Shown: positions 1 to 12,685 of the stretch, one piece after another | Numbering within the stretch: the first letter of the stretch is position 1 | Layout of the letters: each line of letters opens with the position of its first letter | NCBI GenBank assembly: GCA_013396655.1 | Contig: WBMV01003161.1 | Span: 240,274 to 304,273 of the forward strand | Direction of reading: 5' to 3' | Length of the DNA: 64,000 nucleotides | DNA from: Campylorhamphus procurvoides | Lineage: Eukaryota; Chordata; Aves; Passeriformes; Dendrocolaptidae | Program-made: the position numbers and the translations under genes | Notes under the pieces: model-generated | What the model was told of the DNA's origin: nothing | The model's input: the letters and a program-made list of their open reading frames with translations, nothing else | Databases searched by the model: none

Positions 1-1609
1 GCTTAGGGATTCTCTGAAGCATAGACAGACTAAATTTCCTTACAGGCTGTCCTCCCAGGGTGCAGTGAAGGGGTGAGGGCAGGCATGGAGCAAGGCCAGG
101 ATGCAGGAGGGGAGCACTGTCAGTGTGTGACTGAGGTCACACCTGCCTGTGGTGCCACACTGCCTGCAGGTGGGACACAGCAGTTCCAGGGAAGTGGCTG
201 TCCCCATGCTGTGACATGCCACCAGCACACTGAGCATGGAACCACAGTTCTGGTGGCAGATTCTTTTATTTTTTCTTATTGTGAGATGCCAGAGTTGGGA
301 CCTCATAAATGGCAGACTGTCAATACCTAAATCTGATTCTGATCTCGCTACACACAGATTGCAGTGAGTTTAGAACATGCTCTCAGGTTCATGTTTCCTG
401 GTTGGGAGTCACTGCAGCCTTCAATTCCTTCTCCTCCTCCCTTCCTCTGCTTTTCAAGGAGATGGAAGGTGGAGGGAAGACTGTAAGCAGGGGAGAAATA
501 CTGTAAGAAAACTCTGTGAATACAGGAATATACAGGTCTTAAAAGCTGTTGAACAAACAATCCATGTCCAGCTGCATCTGATATGTAAGATATTATACTA
601 CATCCCATTCATACCCATACCCTTCATAAAAGTGTTCTATGTAGATGTGCAATGGAATTAATGTCATTTAAACATCTATTTATTATAGCCATACAAACTG
701 TGACTTCTGTTAATTTCATAAGAACGTGTCATCAGAAAGGGTCAGAGAACCCTGTAAACCAGGATGAATTGTAAACTTAATTCTAGACTTGAATATGTTT
801 TCCCTAGAATAAGCCTGTGATAATTTTCCATAGTGAAAAGCAACAAAAGATCTCAGAAATATTTATCTTGGAGCCAGGCTTGAGATCTCTCTGGTACAGT
901 TTTCTAGTATGTTCTCCAGGACAAGATAACTTGAAATGGACTAACCAGTTTATTTTCAGACTACCATTGCCCTCTAGTGTCTTTGTTTTGGATGGAAAAG
1001 GATTAATCGTTGCTGTTGACACCATAGAGGGGAGAGCAAAAATATTACATTATTTGCTTTAGTTGCCTTTTGCAGAGTACAGGCAAGAATGCAGATATTT
1101 TCAAATATTAAGTCCACTCATTGACCTTTCACATGTTTCTTCTTAATTCTAAACCAGTAGTTGTGCTGAGAGAATTTTCCTAACAAGAACAATGATTTCG
1201 CTTAGGTGAAATTTAAAATAAAGTCCCTAGAAATCTTTTGTACTTAAAGAATCCATATACTTTTATGGAAAAGGTGTTCTTTTTTGGGGGGAACCCTTCT
1301 CTGCCTTTGATAATTGTACCTGTTCTAGCAACTTTCAAAATAACTCATAAACTTGCTTTCTCTGCCATCAGTGGTGACTACATTCCAAGGGCTGGATGCT
1401 GCTGATATTACAGCAGTGCTTGGAAAATAAAAAGCAGTACATAAAAACCTGTGGAAAAAACTCAAACCACGGCCTAGGGATGAGAACAGAGAAGCAAATA
1501 GAGAAAAGAGGGGTTTAAGTGAACAGTACCAGTAGTAGTCTTGCTGTGGTTTTGCCTGTCTCTTGGGAATAATACTCCTCTTTTTTCCCTCTTTTTTATC
1601 CACTTACAG
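1..1609 (+). other. PXK: PXK intron, 3' part
   Basis: No exon of PXK or of any other gene is recognisable here. The exon preceding 1610 in the human gene encodes the end of the kinase-like domain just before a P-L-F-S-D motif, and I searched for that peptide without success, so it lies upstream of the window. The stretch is AT-rich single-copy DNA, and the short open frames in it carry no recognisable domain. Confidence 0.7.
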
Positions 1610-1658
1610 ATTATTCAGTGACGTCCTGCTAACAAACTCTGAGAAACCACAGTTCAAG
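1610..1658 (+). CDS. PXK: PXK coding exon A (LFSDVLLTNSEKPQFK)
   Basis: The exon lies between acceptor cttacag and donor aag|gtagag. Its first base completes a proline codon begun upstream, and 16 whole codons follow. The peptide matches the end of the PXK kinase-like domain; human has LLTTSEKPQFK. Confidence 0.93.
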
Positions 1659-4600
1659 GTAGAGTTGAACATTGATTTCCTGGTGTTTGTGGAAGTGCCA
1701 GATGGGGATAGCTATGCATTAATTGACAGAGAGAGGAGAGCTGGCTTTATTTGCCTTTATGGCTACTGCCATCAGTATGTGGATTCCTTTGCTGAATTGC
1801 ACCCAGGAATGTTGTATCACCCCTTAGAAGGGGGACACGATTGAGCCATGAATATTCAAGTGCAGTTGCTGTCCTGGAGCCCATTTGTGTAGCTAATGAT
1901 GGTGCTCTGTCTGAGCAGAGGCTGCCAAGTAATGTGGGTCCCTTGCAGTGAGAGGGAACACATTGTGAAGGCTGGGGAAGCTGGTTTTGCTGCATGAGAC
2001 CATCAGCACTTTGCTGCCAGCTCCAGTGCTGGAGCATTTCGGGAGCCACATCTGGTCCCACTGGGGAGCTGCCCCAGGGCACTTCTCCTGGAACATGTGC
2101 CATGTGTCTTGTCAGCCTTATGGCAGTTTGGGGATGTGACTGGAGTATCAAGATAGTTACCTGTCCCTGCCTTCAGGGTATCCCTTCCATGGTTTGGTGT
2201 TTCTTTGTCCCTGCTGTTACATATGAGTGGAAAAATACACATCTAGAGCCTTCTTTTCTATTCACAAAAGGAATGGTGCCAGAACTTGGGGCTTTAGATG
2301 AGCTGTGAGATGACTGGTGAGGTTTGAGCAGTCAAGTTTTGTTTTCCTTTATCACATTTTGTGCTATGTTTTTGCTCCCCATTCTGTATTAGATTCCTAC
2401 TAAGCTAAAAGAGGCATTGAAAATCTCCAAGGAATGCATAGAAAAGCGATTAACAGAAGAACAGAAATTGGTAATCTCTACATTTCTTTATTCTATTTCC
2501 TACAGACATTTCTTTTCCTCTTATCACTTTCACATGCAGAAAGTGAATTTTACTCAAAAGTGATTTTGAGTAGTAAAGGTTTTCATCAACAGATTTGCTT
2601 TTCCAAAAATGCAGTATGAGGAGTTGTAGAATAGCTGCTGTCTGACATTTCACTGTTTTAAGTGATGCAGCTTCAGAGGCAGTGGCTCCCAAGTTAAAGG
2701 ATAATTTTAACTGCAGTATGAGTCTCCATCCTTTACCAGGAACAGTAAAGATAAAAACTAAAAATGAAAAAAAGAAATCTAAACAAAGTGACTACAGTGT
2801 ATTTTCTTGTATCCCAAATGTGTTGTTTGAAAGCACTTGAGATATTAACATGGTCTTACTCTATGTTTTCCTTCATTTTGAAGATTCACCAGCACAGAAG
2901 GCTGACAAGAGCTCAATCTCATCATGGTTCTGAAGAAGAAAAAAAGAAAAGAAAGATCTTAGCACGAAAAGTAAGCAATCTTTAAATAGTTTTCTCACAT
3001 GGAAAAAGACGTATATTTTTGAGTGTTTACCATGGACAGATTTATCCACAGGTCTGTGGCTCTATTCTGTCCTGTGTTTTTCTGTACTACTTCTTGATTG
3101 TTTTCACTTCTGTAGCTAAGCAATAGATTTACTAAAAAGTTTTATTTTCAATGGTAGCTGATTTGCATATTGCTTTGACCTGTGTGAGTCTGCTGTATGC
3201 AACCAGCCTTGGCCAGCAGTTCATACACAGATGAGCTGCTGCCCAGGGAGGGCATTGGAACTTGTTTCAGTCTGCTCCTGCAGCACTGTCTGCATTGCTC
3301 TTCCTTTCTGGTGGTCAGTTTTCTGTCTTTCCCTTGTGGACAGAGGGCACTGGAGTTGCCCTTGTGTCAGCCTGGAGATATTTGAACGCAGAACAGCCTC
3401 GCTGCTCTTGTCACTTTGTCAATATATGTGTGGTATGGGGAGAGGGGTGTTGGGCATTGATAAACCATGTGTGATACAGGAGATGGTTGTTACAAATCTG
3501 TTTGTCAGTTCAATCCTTATCATAGAAAGTGATTATTTATTTCTATCTTCTATTTCCTCTACTTCCTTTTAAAGAAGTCAAAACGTTCTGCCTATGAAAG
3601 TGGGGAAGAACACTCAGCAAAATACAGCAACTCAAATAACTCAGGTAACTACAGAGAGAAAAGTTTGCTTCTACATAGCTGTGTTAATTTATTTGTTGTT
3701 ACTGTCACTTTCTGTTTGAAAAGATCTGGGATTACCATCAGTTTACATGTTAGTATTGGACTATCAAAGCCTGATACCACTACTTTGAATATATCATAGT
3801 AGATAAATTGAGGGCTTAAAAATGTCATCAATGTTGATTTTCAGCTGCCTAATTTAAAGTTATGTTTCCTCTCTTCTGTGCCCCATTCCTCAAAAAACTC
3901 TTCCCCAAAAACCCCAAAGCCATCCCAAACCAATCAGTCTCTTCATTCTGTTTTATATTTGAGTTCAGTAACAACATTCATTATTTGGGCCATTTAAGAA
4001 TGCAGTTTTCAGGGAGACTCTCTATGGTGATCTGTATTACCCAGTAAGGTGTTAAGATGAATGAGAAAACTATTTGTTTAATTGCTGCTTCAGTGCCAAA
4101 TTCCCAAAAAACAGAGCCTTTGACAGGTCTTCATTTAGTTAAAAGGTATGGTTGGTACTGTGGAACAGATTATAAAGTTGATTTGCTTGGCTAAAATGTG
4201 TCCAAAAGCAGGTGGTTGTGGAGTAGTCAGGTATCAGAGTAACTTGTGGAGTGCAGCAACTGACTGAAAATCATCTCTTAGGAGAGATGGGATGCAATCC
4301 ATGCAGCGGCACAACCCTTAAGGAGAACAGAATTTGGACACTGAAATAAAACAGCCTAAGCAGCAGAAAAGAAGTGTTTCCCACAGAGGAATGCTTTTAA
4401 GTGCACTTCCTATGTGTTTGGAGGTCCTCTGATACTCTGTACCGTAAAGCTTCTCTGTTCAGATTGGGTCCAAGTGGCACTGTTCCTCTGAATGGGAATC
4501 TTTCCCACAATTTCAGTGGAAGCAGGATTGGATCTTCGGTCAATGAAGTTGGCCTGTTTCCAACAATCTGTCTTGTCTGACTGTTGAATTGCAGTGTCAC

Positions 4601-7600
4601 AGCTGTAGTTACTAGACTGTTTTATTTAGCAGGCTCTGGGGCGAGTTCCCCCTTAACATCTCCATCATCTCCCACTCCGCCCTCTACAGCAGGTAAGTTC
4701 AAGAGTCATTATTTTATGTTTTGGGTTTTTTTTTATTCCCCTTTGCTCCTCAGTGGTGGGTGTTATTTCCAAGGATGACTAAGGGATGGTGGTTTTCAAG
4801 GATGGAACACGGAGATAACAGTTATCTTGTGTCAGCCTGAATGTGGGCATGTGCTCTCTTTGGAGGGCCATAGCGAACCTTTTAATACTTTTTTCATTTA
4901 ATAACCTTTCTTAAGATATACATGATATGATTTATCCACAGAGTGTAAGTGCTTGCTTCAAAGTCTCTATTACTCCAGGACTACCAACACTGCTATTTTC
5001 CAGATGGTTTTTGGACCTCATGTTGCAGTATGCATTTGTTCTGGTGTTAATGGTCCGTTGACCCTGAAATACTGCTTGTTCATCCCTTGTGTATTGTCAC
5101 TTTACTCCTGTATTGCTGTGATGTATTTTCAGGAATTGTGGGTGTGACAAATTCAGTGGCTTAGGCGGTGTAAATCCCAGTTCTGCCCACTGACAACCCA
5201 GCAGAGCTGGTAGAAACAAGTCAGAGACTGATTTGGATTAAAAATAATATCTTTATTATTTTTGGCCAGTTCTGTTTTTCAGTTTGCTGGGTAGCTTTGC
5301 AGACAGTTTTGCTGATGTTTAGGACAGGTGATGCGAAGTAATGAAGAATCTGCTGGAGTGGGCAGTAGAAGTGCTCTGAAAGTTAGATTACAAATCTGAG
5401 TATTGAGCAGTAGTGGATGTGCTTCAGGCTGAAAGAGGAGCACTGGCAAACATTGACAGCAGAAGGTGTTAACAGAATACATTTCTAGAGGGGAAGCAAT
5501 CCATAGCATTGCCGTTTGTTATGGTGACTCGTGCCATGGGATTTCTGGTCCCAGGACCTCTCTACACTGCACAACTCACTAACTAAAGTCATGCAATCAG
5601 ATTTTTGTTTGCTGTGGATGATCTTACAAAGGACACTGCAGTCTGTGTGATGTAATTCAAGTCAGCCATGCTGAAATTCAAATAGTAATTTCTGCTTCAA
5701 GCTGAGGATATAAGAAACATGTATTTTAGGAACCAACTTCCCCCAGTTAGGCTAAACAAGATAATTACTGTTATTGTGTTGCACAGTAACAGTGCTGCTC
5801 TCAGGACACACTGTTAGCTGGAGAGTTTGTTGCAAGTTCTGTGTGCTTTGATAAGTAGCTGAAAATGCAAAAGAAAACCTTGTGCTTCTAAAATGGATAG
5901 ATATTTAGAAATATTATTTTTGTTCAATAAAACTACCTTTTAGTTATAAGTTGGACCTGTTGGAACTCCATTGGAAGCTTCTTCAAGTTTTAAGCATGTG
6001 ATGTGGGTTTATGTGTTTATGTGGCTCAAATGGCTCAAGTTTGGGCTCAAAACTTGGCTCTGTTGTTCAAACCATGTTGTCACAGGGTGCTGTTCACCCT
6101 GCTGACAATGTGCTCCTGTTGAGCTGTGGTGATCAGCCCATCTGAACTGTGCATGTGGCCCTACCTGCATTCATGGGAAAGGGCTTTAGTGAGCCCATGG
6201 CTGGGGTGCTGTTTATGAGGTGTAAAGGCAAGTGCCACATTTTCAGGAATGCTTTTGTGAGGAGAGTTCATAGAAGAAATTTCAGCTATTAGTTCTAAGA
6301 GATAGCTAGTGTGCTGAATTTTTTTTTACCAGCAGTGTTGAAGTTTCAGCTGTTCTAAGCAGGTATGCTATTACAGACTCAATGAAAGACCCACTGGCCC
6401 CATGGTAGGACTTTGTGACAAGTGATAACATTTATAGCTTGTATCTCTTCCAGTTTCCTTGTAGGGTGTTTACATCAAAACAAAAATTGCTTATGGGTAT
6501 CAGTGTGGTGAGATATTCCCAAAAGGGTATTGAGGCTTTCAGTCCATGTTTTTTGGTGGTGGTCATGTTAGAATCAGGGCATCCTGGTGATGTGATGCCA
6601 TGGTAAAATTAAGGCTGATGTGGAAAAGTGCACCCAACAGAAGCTCTTGCCTTCGTGCTGGGCTGTAACCAGCCAAATCAGTGTGGTGTGTGGGTCTGTG
6701 CAGAGCCAGAGATGCTGACCAAAGGGGAATGGGCTCCAGCCTGACATGTCATGGGGAATGAACCTTGGTCAGGGGTTTCTCACGTGTTGAGAACAAGCCT
6801 TGGGAGATGTGGCTTGCAGCAGGGTGCTGGGTAAATTATGGAAAACAGACTAAGAAATAAACTGATGGTTGGCTTTTGCTGTCTCTGTAATGGCAGCTGC
6901 AGCTGTAGGAGTGAGAGCATGGCCTGCTTTGAGGGGAAGGGTGTCCACTGGAAATATCGACTCTCATGGGCTGCTCTCATTGATGAGAATGTTTTGGGCT
7001 GGTGTTGTTGCAGATACTTGGCTAAATAACATCTTTAAGGTACATTGTTTAGATTATGGAAAGTGATTCTAATGTAACATCCTGTGTTTCTGACATTCTT
7101 CCTTGAAGGTCTGGTTCTTTTTTTCTTCACAATTGCTTCCTTGAGAATCTGTTTGTTTTCTTTGTGAATGTGAGCTGTGGCAAGGATCAGAAAGGATGCA
7201 GAACACTGTGATATGGGTTATTTAAAACTTTACTGAATCTCCTCTAAATCCAATAAGCCCATAAAATACCAGCAAGATATTTTACAACAGAGAAAAGTTT
7301 GTAGGGTGTGACTTTTGCTTTCCTGGCCTTCCCTGCAGGAATAAAGTGAGAGAGTTGTACTTAACAATCTTTTTCTGTGCCAGTTATCCTGAATCCTTCA
7401 GTTCAACATATGTTTCATTGACACCCATATGGTGCATCTTGCCTGCCCTTCACCTTTCTGTAAGGCAATTTGAATGCTTTAGGAAGTGCTTTTCCTGAGT
7501 GTCTCTGACCCATAAGTGTAAATATAGGTGTCAATACAGCAGGAAGTGTTCCTTGAACTGAATGGATTTCGTCTTCTATGGCTAATCCTCCTGCAGATTT

Positions 7601-10600
7601 CTTGCTAAATCTCTTTAAATGCACTTTAATCCTCTAAAGCTTGAATTATGGCATGTGCAACTGAAAGCATGTGTGTTGTGTTTGTTGATCAAGTATAATA
7701 ATGCTTAGAGCATGGAAAATAGTGGTTCATTATTCAGAATTGGACAAAGCAGTGTAAATGTATATGGAATAGTCAGTCAATCCACTGTCCTCGTATTTGT
7801 CAGTGAATAAGAATGTATTGACTTTTGCACTAACTTTTCAGCTAACAGTATCTGTTTTTCTTACTTTGACACGAGAACCAGATGATTAACTTGTGTCCTC
7901 TCTCTTTCTCTGCTGTCTTCAATAGAGCATGCATCATTTTGAACGTGAATTTTCGGAAAAGTAAGCTAATGCTGATTTCTCTCTTTAAAGATGCTCTGTT
8001 TCTGAATGGCAAAGTTGGATGCAAATCTTGAACTTGCGTAGTATTGGGAGGGAATAGAAGAAAAAGATCTGAACATCCCTACAGATTATTTTAATGAAAT
8101 ACAGCATCTTTAAAAACTCACTGATTTTCTTTGTTCGCATCCCATTCTCTGCCAAGTTTTTAATGCTATTTGCACAATTACTGTCACTTTAAATTCATAA
8201 TTAAGTTTTTGTTTCAATTCAGGCATCAAGTTTACAGCATCTGATTTACTTCCTATTCCTTTTAACACACTCTTTTAACAAAAATGTCCCTGTAAAAACC
8301 CTTGGTAAGTTCTTGTTTGAGTGTTTTATTCTTACACCTGCATGAATGAGTAGAATGTGTGTTTGCAAGCAATGTCTTCCAACATGTGTATCACAAAGGC
8401 CTAGTGATAACTGAGCACTTGTATCAAGTGTTTTTTTTTAGTAAATACAGGAAAATATTTCATTGTTGGGTAGAACAGTTTAATCTGTAGATGTAACTGC
8501 ATATGAATACATGTGTATGAACTAAGATGTGTTTTGCACTGCTCATGTGAACAAAGGAAGGACAGCTTGGTTTGGATCAACTAACTGAAATGAATGAAGA
8601 TTTTTGGAATCATGCTCTTAATTACCAGGTTCAATATGAATGCTCATGGCTAGTCAGATACCATTCTGAACCCTGTGTATATTCATGTTTTAAGGCAGAG
8701 CTCAGGTATAAGAGTATCATTGTCTCTTACCAGTCTCACAGGAGTTTAACTGCATGATGATGTCAGCAGCTCAATTTCAGTAACTGTGAGTCTTGAGGAA
8801 TTTAACAATTTTCCAGGAAGGAAAGTGACCTCTCCTCCTACTTCCCTGTCTTTTCTATGCCCCTTGTAAAATAAGCACACAAAAATTTGAAGGTAACACA
8901 TGGAATCTTGGCCTAATAATAGTGATCCAAGCATTTGTCTTTTTTCCCCCCACTGCTGTCAAACGTGTGCCTCCTTCCACTGCATGTGTTACTGCTGTAT
9001 TTGTATTCCCTCAGAGTCCTGGCCGCTGTTTTTGTGGTCATTCCCTGTCACATCTGGTACAACTACATGCACAGCCTCTTCAGCCACACCTTGCAATTCC
9101 AGACAAAAATCTTGTCTTTGTTCTCTGCAGTTCTTGCATTTCAGAGTAGCTGCTCTTGGTGCTGTTACAGCAGTTCACCTGATCCTTTGGGGGACAGGTT
9201 GGTGTGCCAGTCCTACAGCTTCTGCTCTGACCACTTTAACCATTAAATGGTTATTTGAACTGTTCTTGGTCGTGTTCCTCCTTTGGCAAAGTGCCAAGTT
9301 TCCCTTTCCTGGCAGTCCATCCATGCGAGAAAGAGGACTCTGACCCAGGGAATGATTCTCCAGTATTTCTAATAGTAAACTGACTTACATCTTTGGCAAG
9401 TGTGAAAAGCAGATCTGGGTAAGTTAGAAGGCCCCAGTATGCAATTATTTCAGTTTGTGCAGCCATTGTGTTATATTTTGATTACTTCAGAGATCCACAA
9501 GCAACAGGAACATTAAATTGTTTCGGTTGATCTCTGGTATTTCTATTAGGACTTGAGTATTTGCTCTGGAAGGGAAGAGAGTGAAGATGAGCTCAATATG
9601 TACTTCCATGTTTTGTTTTCACAGAAGGCTTTCATGCCAATGAGAATTTCTCCCGAAGAGCTGCAAGTGCTACAGTCACAGTACATATTAATGTACACTG
9701 GCAAAATTGGATGCTTTGTGTTAATATTCTGCATTTTGAGCTTGCTCCCATATGGGAGAAGTCTCTCTTCAAAGGCTGGTGGTACAAATAGAAACTGAGG
9801 GAGCTTTGAGTTATGTCTTTCATCTAGTAAAACTGCTTAGTAACAGCAGTTATGTTTTTACTGTTTCTTGTAAGAAAAAGTGTTAGTGAGGAGTTGAGAG
9901 AGAAATGGAGCACAGGGAACTTTTTTCCCTGTCTGCTTTTTTTCTGTAGTTGAGTTTTATCCTTCATCAAATACCTCCTAAGTGTCTGTGGCATAATGTC
10001 CTTTTAACTGCTTGGTATTTTCTCACTTCATAGCAAGCAGTTCTACATCAGTAACCAGTCTCTTGGTTGCTCTCACATTGTTTTGCTTTGTCCAGTATCC
10101 TTGTTCTTGCCACTTACCAGTATATTCCTTTGTAGGTTAGAGCTACAAGTGTTATAGGTGCCATTTGTCTCTCAAGTCTTCATGTGGAACAACTCCTGAT
10201 TTAGATGATGGAGTTAAAATTCACTGCTGAACAGTTCTAAGATACTAATCATTATGCCCCTACTCCTTCCAGAATATGTGAGACAAGATAGGCCTATTAT
10301 TTTATTACTGTGCTTATATAGAAATGATGGTGCAACGCGCAGCAGCAGAGCTGCACAACACCAGGGTGTCTGGCAGAGCTGTCTGGGCACCTGCCTGGAT
10401 CTGAACAGCCAGGAAGCACCTCCATGCAGGCCCTCACTGCAGGACTAGCTCCCACATGCACTGCTGTGGGCTCTGGCTTCCCAGGGAATCAGGATGTGGA
10501 GGGTGAGGAATGATGAGAAGTACAAAGTGGATATGACTGGGATAGAGAGCAAGGGCCAAAGTGCAAAGGTGGGAACAGGAGAGGCAGTCAAGCAATGTAT

Positions 10601-11391
10601 GTGACAGTGTTGTGGTTCCTCCAGTTTGTCAAACAAGCATTTGTTACAATGTGTTTGAAGGAAGTCGACCGTGGAAGTGTAAAACACTTCCAGAAAACTC
10701 TATCTGCAGTTAGTACTTTGAAAATGGAGTATAATCTGACCAAGAAAAATGGTCATCACAAATAATAGTGATGTGGTCCTTCAAGGAATGTAAAGTGAGT
10801 TAAGTAAAATAAGAACAGGTAGCAAAATTTCCTTCCAGTCTTTGTTACTGTTCATGTCCCAAAAAGCAAACTGCTTTGCCTGGGACAAACAAGAGCTGGG
10901 AAGTCCCATGAAGTGATCTCCATTTCCTTCAGATCACATTTGAGTCATGTTTTGAATCCCTGAGTACTGAGGCCCTTCAGGCTTCATTTCAGAGGTGTCT
11001 CAGATGACATGACTCACCTGCAGATAGAGGGATTTGATCACTTTGGCATTTTCCATCTGTTCTGTTCTTCACACTCCACTGGCATTTAAGGGATGATGTG
11101 ACTAGTGCAGGGCTGAAGTCCAGCCAAGCAGCCACAGTCCTCTGTGGCAGGACATCCCTGGCATAATCAAACTGCATCTTCTCTCCCTGGCTCACAGGAG
11201 CATCGTCCATACCCCCAGCACCGCCGCCGCCGCCCCTGCCACCAGCAGCTCCTCCCCCGAGTGCAGAGGTGCCAACGCCGCCGCCCATCAGTGCCAGCCG
11301 GGGAGCCTTGCTCAGCTCCATCCAAAACTTTCAGAAAGGAACTCTGAAGAAAACACAGACCTGCGACTACAGTGCTCCCAGGATCAGCTGA
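1610..11391 (+). CDS. PXK: PXK, PX-domain pseudokinase (MONaKA), C-terminal part, spliced
   Basis: The last 179 codons of PXK are carried by six exons: 1610-1658, 2393-2470, 2884-2970, 3575-3644, 4630-4692 and 11198-11391. They total 541 bases, that is one base completing a split proline codon plus 180 codons including TGA. PXK has an N-terminal PX (phosphoinositide-binding) domain and a kinase-like domain, both outside the window except for the very end of the latter. It is known to bind Na,K-ATPase subunits and to act in endosomal trafficking of receptors. Visible here are the end of the kinase-like domain (PLFSDVLLTNSEKPQFK), a basic helix-rich linker (HRRLTRAQSHHGSEEE, then KKKRKILARK), a Ser/Pro-rich stretch, a proline-rich stretch, and a C-terminal WH2-like actin-binding motif (SRGALLSSIQNFQKGTLKK). 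The match to remembered human PXK is nearly continuous. The window begins inside the gene, so the start codon is absent because of the boundary, not because of damage. Confidence 0.96.
2393..2470 (+). CDS. PXK: PXK coding exon B (IPTKLKEALKISKECIEKRL)
   Basis: This is a 26-codon exon starting and ending between codons. Acceptor is tattag, donor is attg|gtaatc. It encodes a charged helix just after the kinase-like domain and ends in EEQKL, where human has EEQKQ. Confidence 0.94.
2884..2970 (+). CDS. PXK: PXK coding exon C (IHQHRRLTRAQSHHGSEEE)
   Basis: A 29-codon exon between acceptor tttgaag and donor aaaa|gtaagc, both junctions between codons. The basic KKKRKILARK run at its end could act as a nuclear localisation or membrane-contact patch; that role is inference. 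Confidence 0.95.
3575..3644 (+). CDS. PXK: PXK coding exon D (KSKRSAYESGEEHSAKYS)
   Basis: The 70-base exon lies between acceptor ttttaaag and donor tcag|gtaact. It holds 23 codons plus the first base of the next, which is shared with the alternative-acceptor exon at 4630. The serine/asparagine-rich end (YSNSNNS) is as in human PXK. Confidence 0.94.
4630..4692 (+). CDS. PXK: PXK coding exon E (GSGASSPLTSPSSPTPPSTA)
   Basis: A Ser/Pro-rich 63-base exon between acceptor tttatttag and donor gcag|gtaagt. The acceptor is followed at once by a second AG (tag|cag), so splicing may start at 4630 or 4633, which adds or drops one alanine. I chose 4630 because the human protein carries that alanine (NNSAGSGASS). 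Confidence 0.93.
4693..11197 (+). other. PXK: PXK last intron, 6.5 kb
   Basis: This is a long AT-rich intron in which I recognise no coding exon, RNA gene or CR1 copy. Open frames near 8900-9343 (147 codons) and 9553-9798 have no recognisable domain and no supporting splice context. Confidence 0.8.
11198..11391 (+). CDS. PXK: PXK terminal coding exon (proline-rich and WH2-like)
   Basis: Acceptor ctcacag is followed by two bases completing a glycine codon, then 63 codons and TGA at 11389-11391. The exon encodes a proline-rich tract (PPAPPPPPLPPAAPPP) and then SRGALLSSIQNFQKGTLKK, the WH2-like actin-binding segment of PXK. It ends CDYSAPRIS, where human ends CDHSAPKIG. The proline tract is interrupted by A and L, whereas I recall about ten uninterrupted prolines in human. 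Confidence 0.96.
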
Positions 11392-11665
11392 GGCCACTGG
11401 TCACTCCAGGATTGAATTCCCTCTCCCCCTCCTGTGCTGACCCTCCTGACCAGCAACCTGACCCACCAGCACTGGTGGCGCTGGAGCTCCGTTCTCCCTG
11501 ATTTCAGCTCTCCTGGAGCAGCAGCACTGCCCTGCCCAAATTGCCTTGCCATGCTGTGATAAGTACTCCATTCTTTACTGGGTTTCAAGAACTGTGTTCT
11601 CTGACTACAGTTGCAGGGGTACAGCAGCTTCTATATAGCTGAATAAAAATCTGAAAATAGGAATG
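11392..11665 (+). other. PXK: PXK 3'UTR, minimal
   Basis: Sequence after the stop codon up to about 20 bases beyond the first AATAAA. If the distal signal at 12686 is used instead, the 3'UTR would extend to about 12710. Confidence 0.6.
11642..11647 (+). terminator. PXK: PXK proximal poly(A) signal AATAAA
   Basis: Canonical AATAAA on the coding strand 251 bases after the PXK stop, and the first such hexamer downstream of it. Confidence 0.6.
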
Positions 11666-12685
11666 ACCATGATGATGATGAATCAATGCATTTTTTCCTA
11701 GCTCTATTCCACCCCTTTTTTCAAATTACAGGGATGTAGTTTTAGTCTGCTCAGTTTTTGAACTCTTTTCATGCACTTGTAACATATTGTAATTCTTGCT
11801 GCATCAAATCAACAAGTTTTGTTTTAGATAATCCAACTCCTCCAACCCTTAAAGTATACTGCACAGGTGAGGGAACTGGAGAATTAAATCTTATTTCCAC
11901 CATATTTGCTGGTGGAGTTAAAATGCTGTCTCATTAAGCTTGTTTAAATGGACATCCTACCATCAACTCTAGGTGTTTTTAAATGAAGAAACAGATGAAA
12001 TGGGAGTTCATATGGCACTGGGATGTTATTCTTGATTTAGTTAAATGCAAAGTTACTTCAAGTTAATTCTACAGTTTAAACTTTATTGATAAAGATTCGT
12101 TTTGATTTAAAACCTTAAACAAATTGCACTTTAAAGGATTATAGATAATCCATTTTTTTAAATTCAAGTACATCAGTGTTTGTTACTATGCAGAGAATGT
12201 CTGTACAAAGTTTCATGTAACCTGTGATATTCAGTCATTTTTATTAAAATGTTAATGGAATTCCTTCAGCAGCGTGTGTTGGGTATGTTCAGCTGGGATT
12301 GGCACCCGCAAGCCACACTTCCTAAGAACCTAAGAGCACCTCTGCTAAAAGGAGAATACCCCGAAAGGTATTCCTGGCCCTTCCCTGAAACAGGACCCGA
12401 GCTCTTCTGGCTGTTTACAGAGGTATGTCCTCTCCCCCTGTTCACTGGGAAGCCACCACACCCGGAGTGCAGAGCAGGCCCTGCTCCAGAGGCCCCTCAA
12501 GGCAGCTTTCCCTCTGTACCAGAAGCTGCTGAGGGAAGCCTGGCAGAGCATCCCTGCCTGGCAGGACCAGCCCTCAGCCAAACCCTGGGATGTGGTGATC
12601 TGCCAAAAGGCTGCTGTGACTGTTCCCCAGCTCTTCACACACAATCTATACAACTGCTGTTTCAGACTCAGGCTCAGTGCAGCTG
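11666..12685 (+). other. PXK distal 3'UTR or intergenic stretch
   Basis: AT-rich DNA up to about 12290, followed by a GC-rich block (about 12290-12690) with two overlapping long open frames on the + strand: 12249-12686 (145 codons, starts with ATG) and about 12348-12690 (no early ATG). The block also contains a plausible splice acceptor (tgtttacag ending 12420). I do not recognise either protein. Confidence 0.4.

Noticed and set aside
2393..2470. Possible frame loss in PXK because the exon ends in Leu where human has Gln
   Set aside because: The donor attg|gtaatc is good and the frame runs straight into IHQHRR; it is a substitution.
8900..9343. 147-codon frame with hydrophobic stretches, like a membrane protein
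   Set aside because: Cys/Ser-rich, no known domain, two frames open together, no splice context; chance opening within the PXK intron.
10989..11397. Two antisense frames of 110 and 76 codons over the last PXK exon
   Set aside because: Gly/Ala-rich mirror of the proline-rich PXK coding sequence; no independent support.
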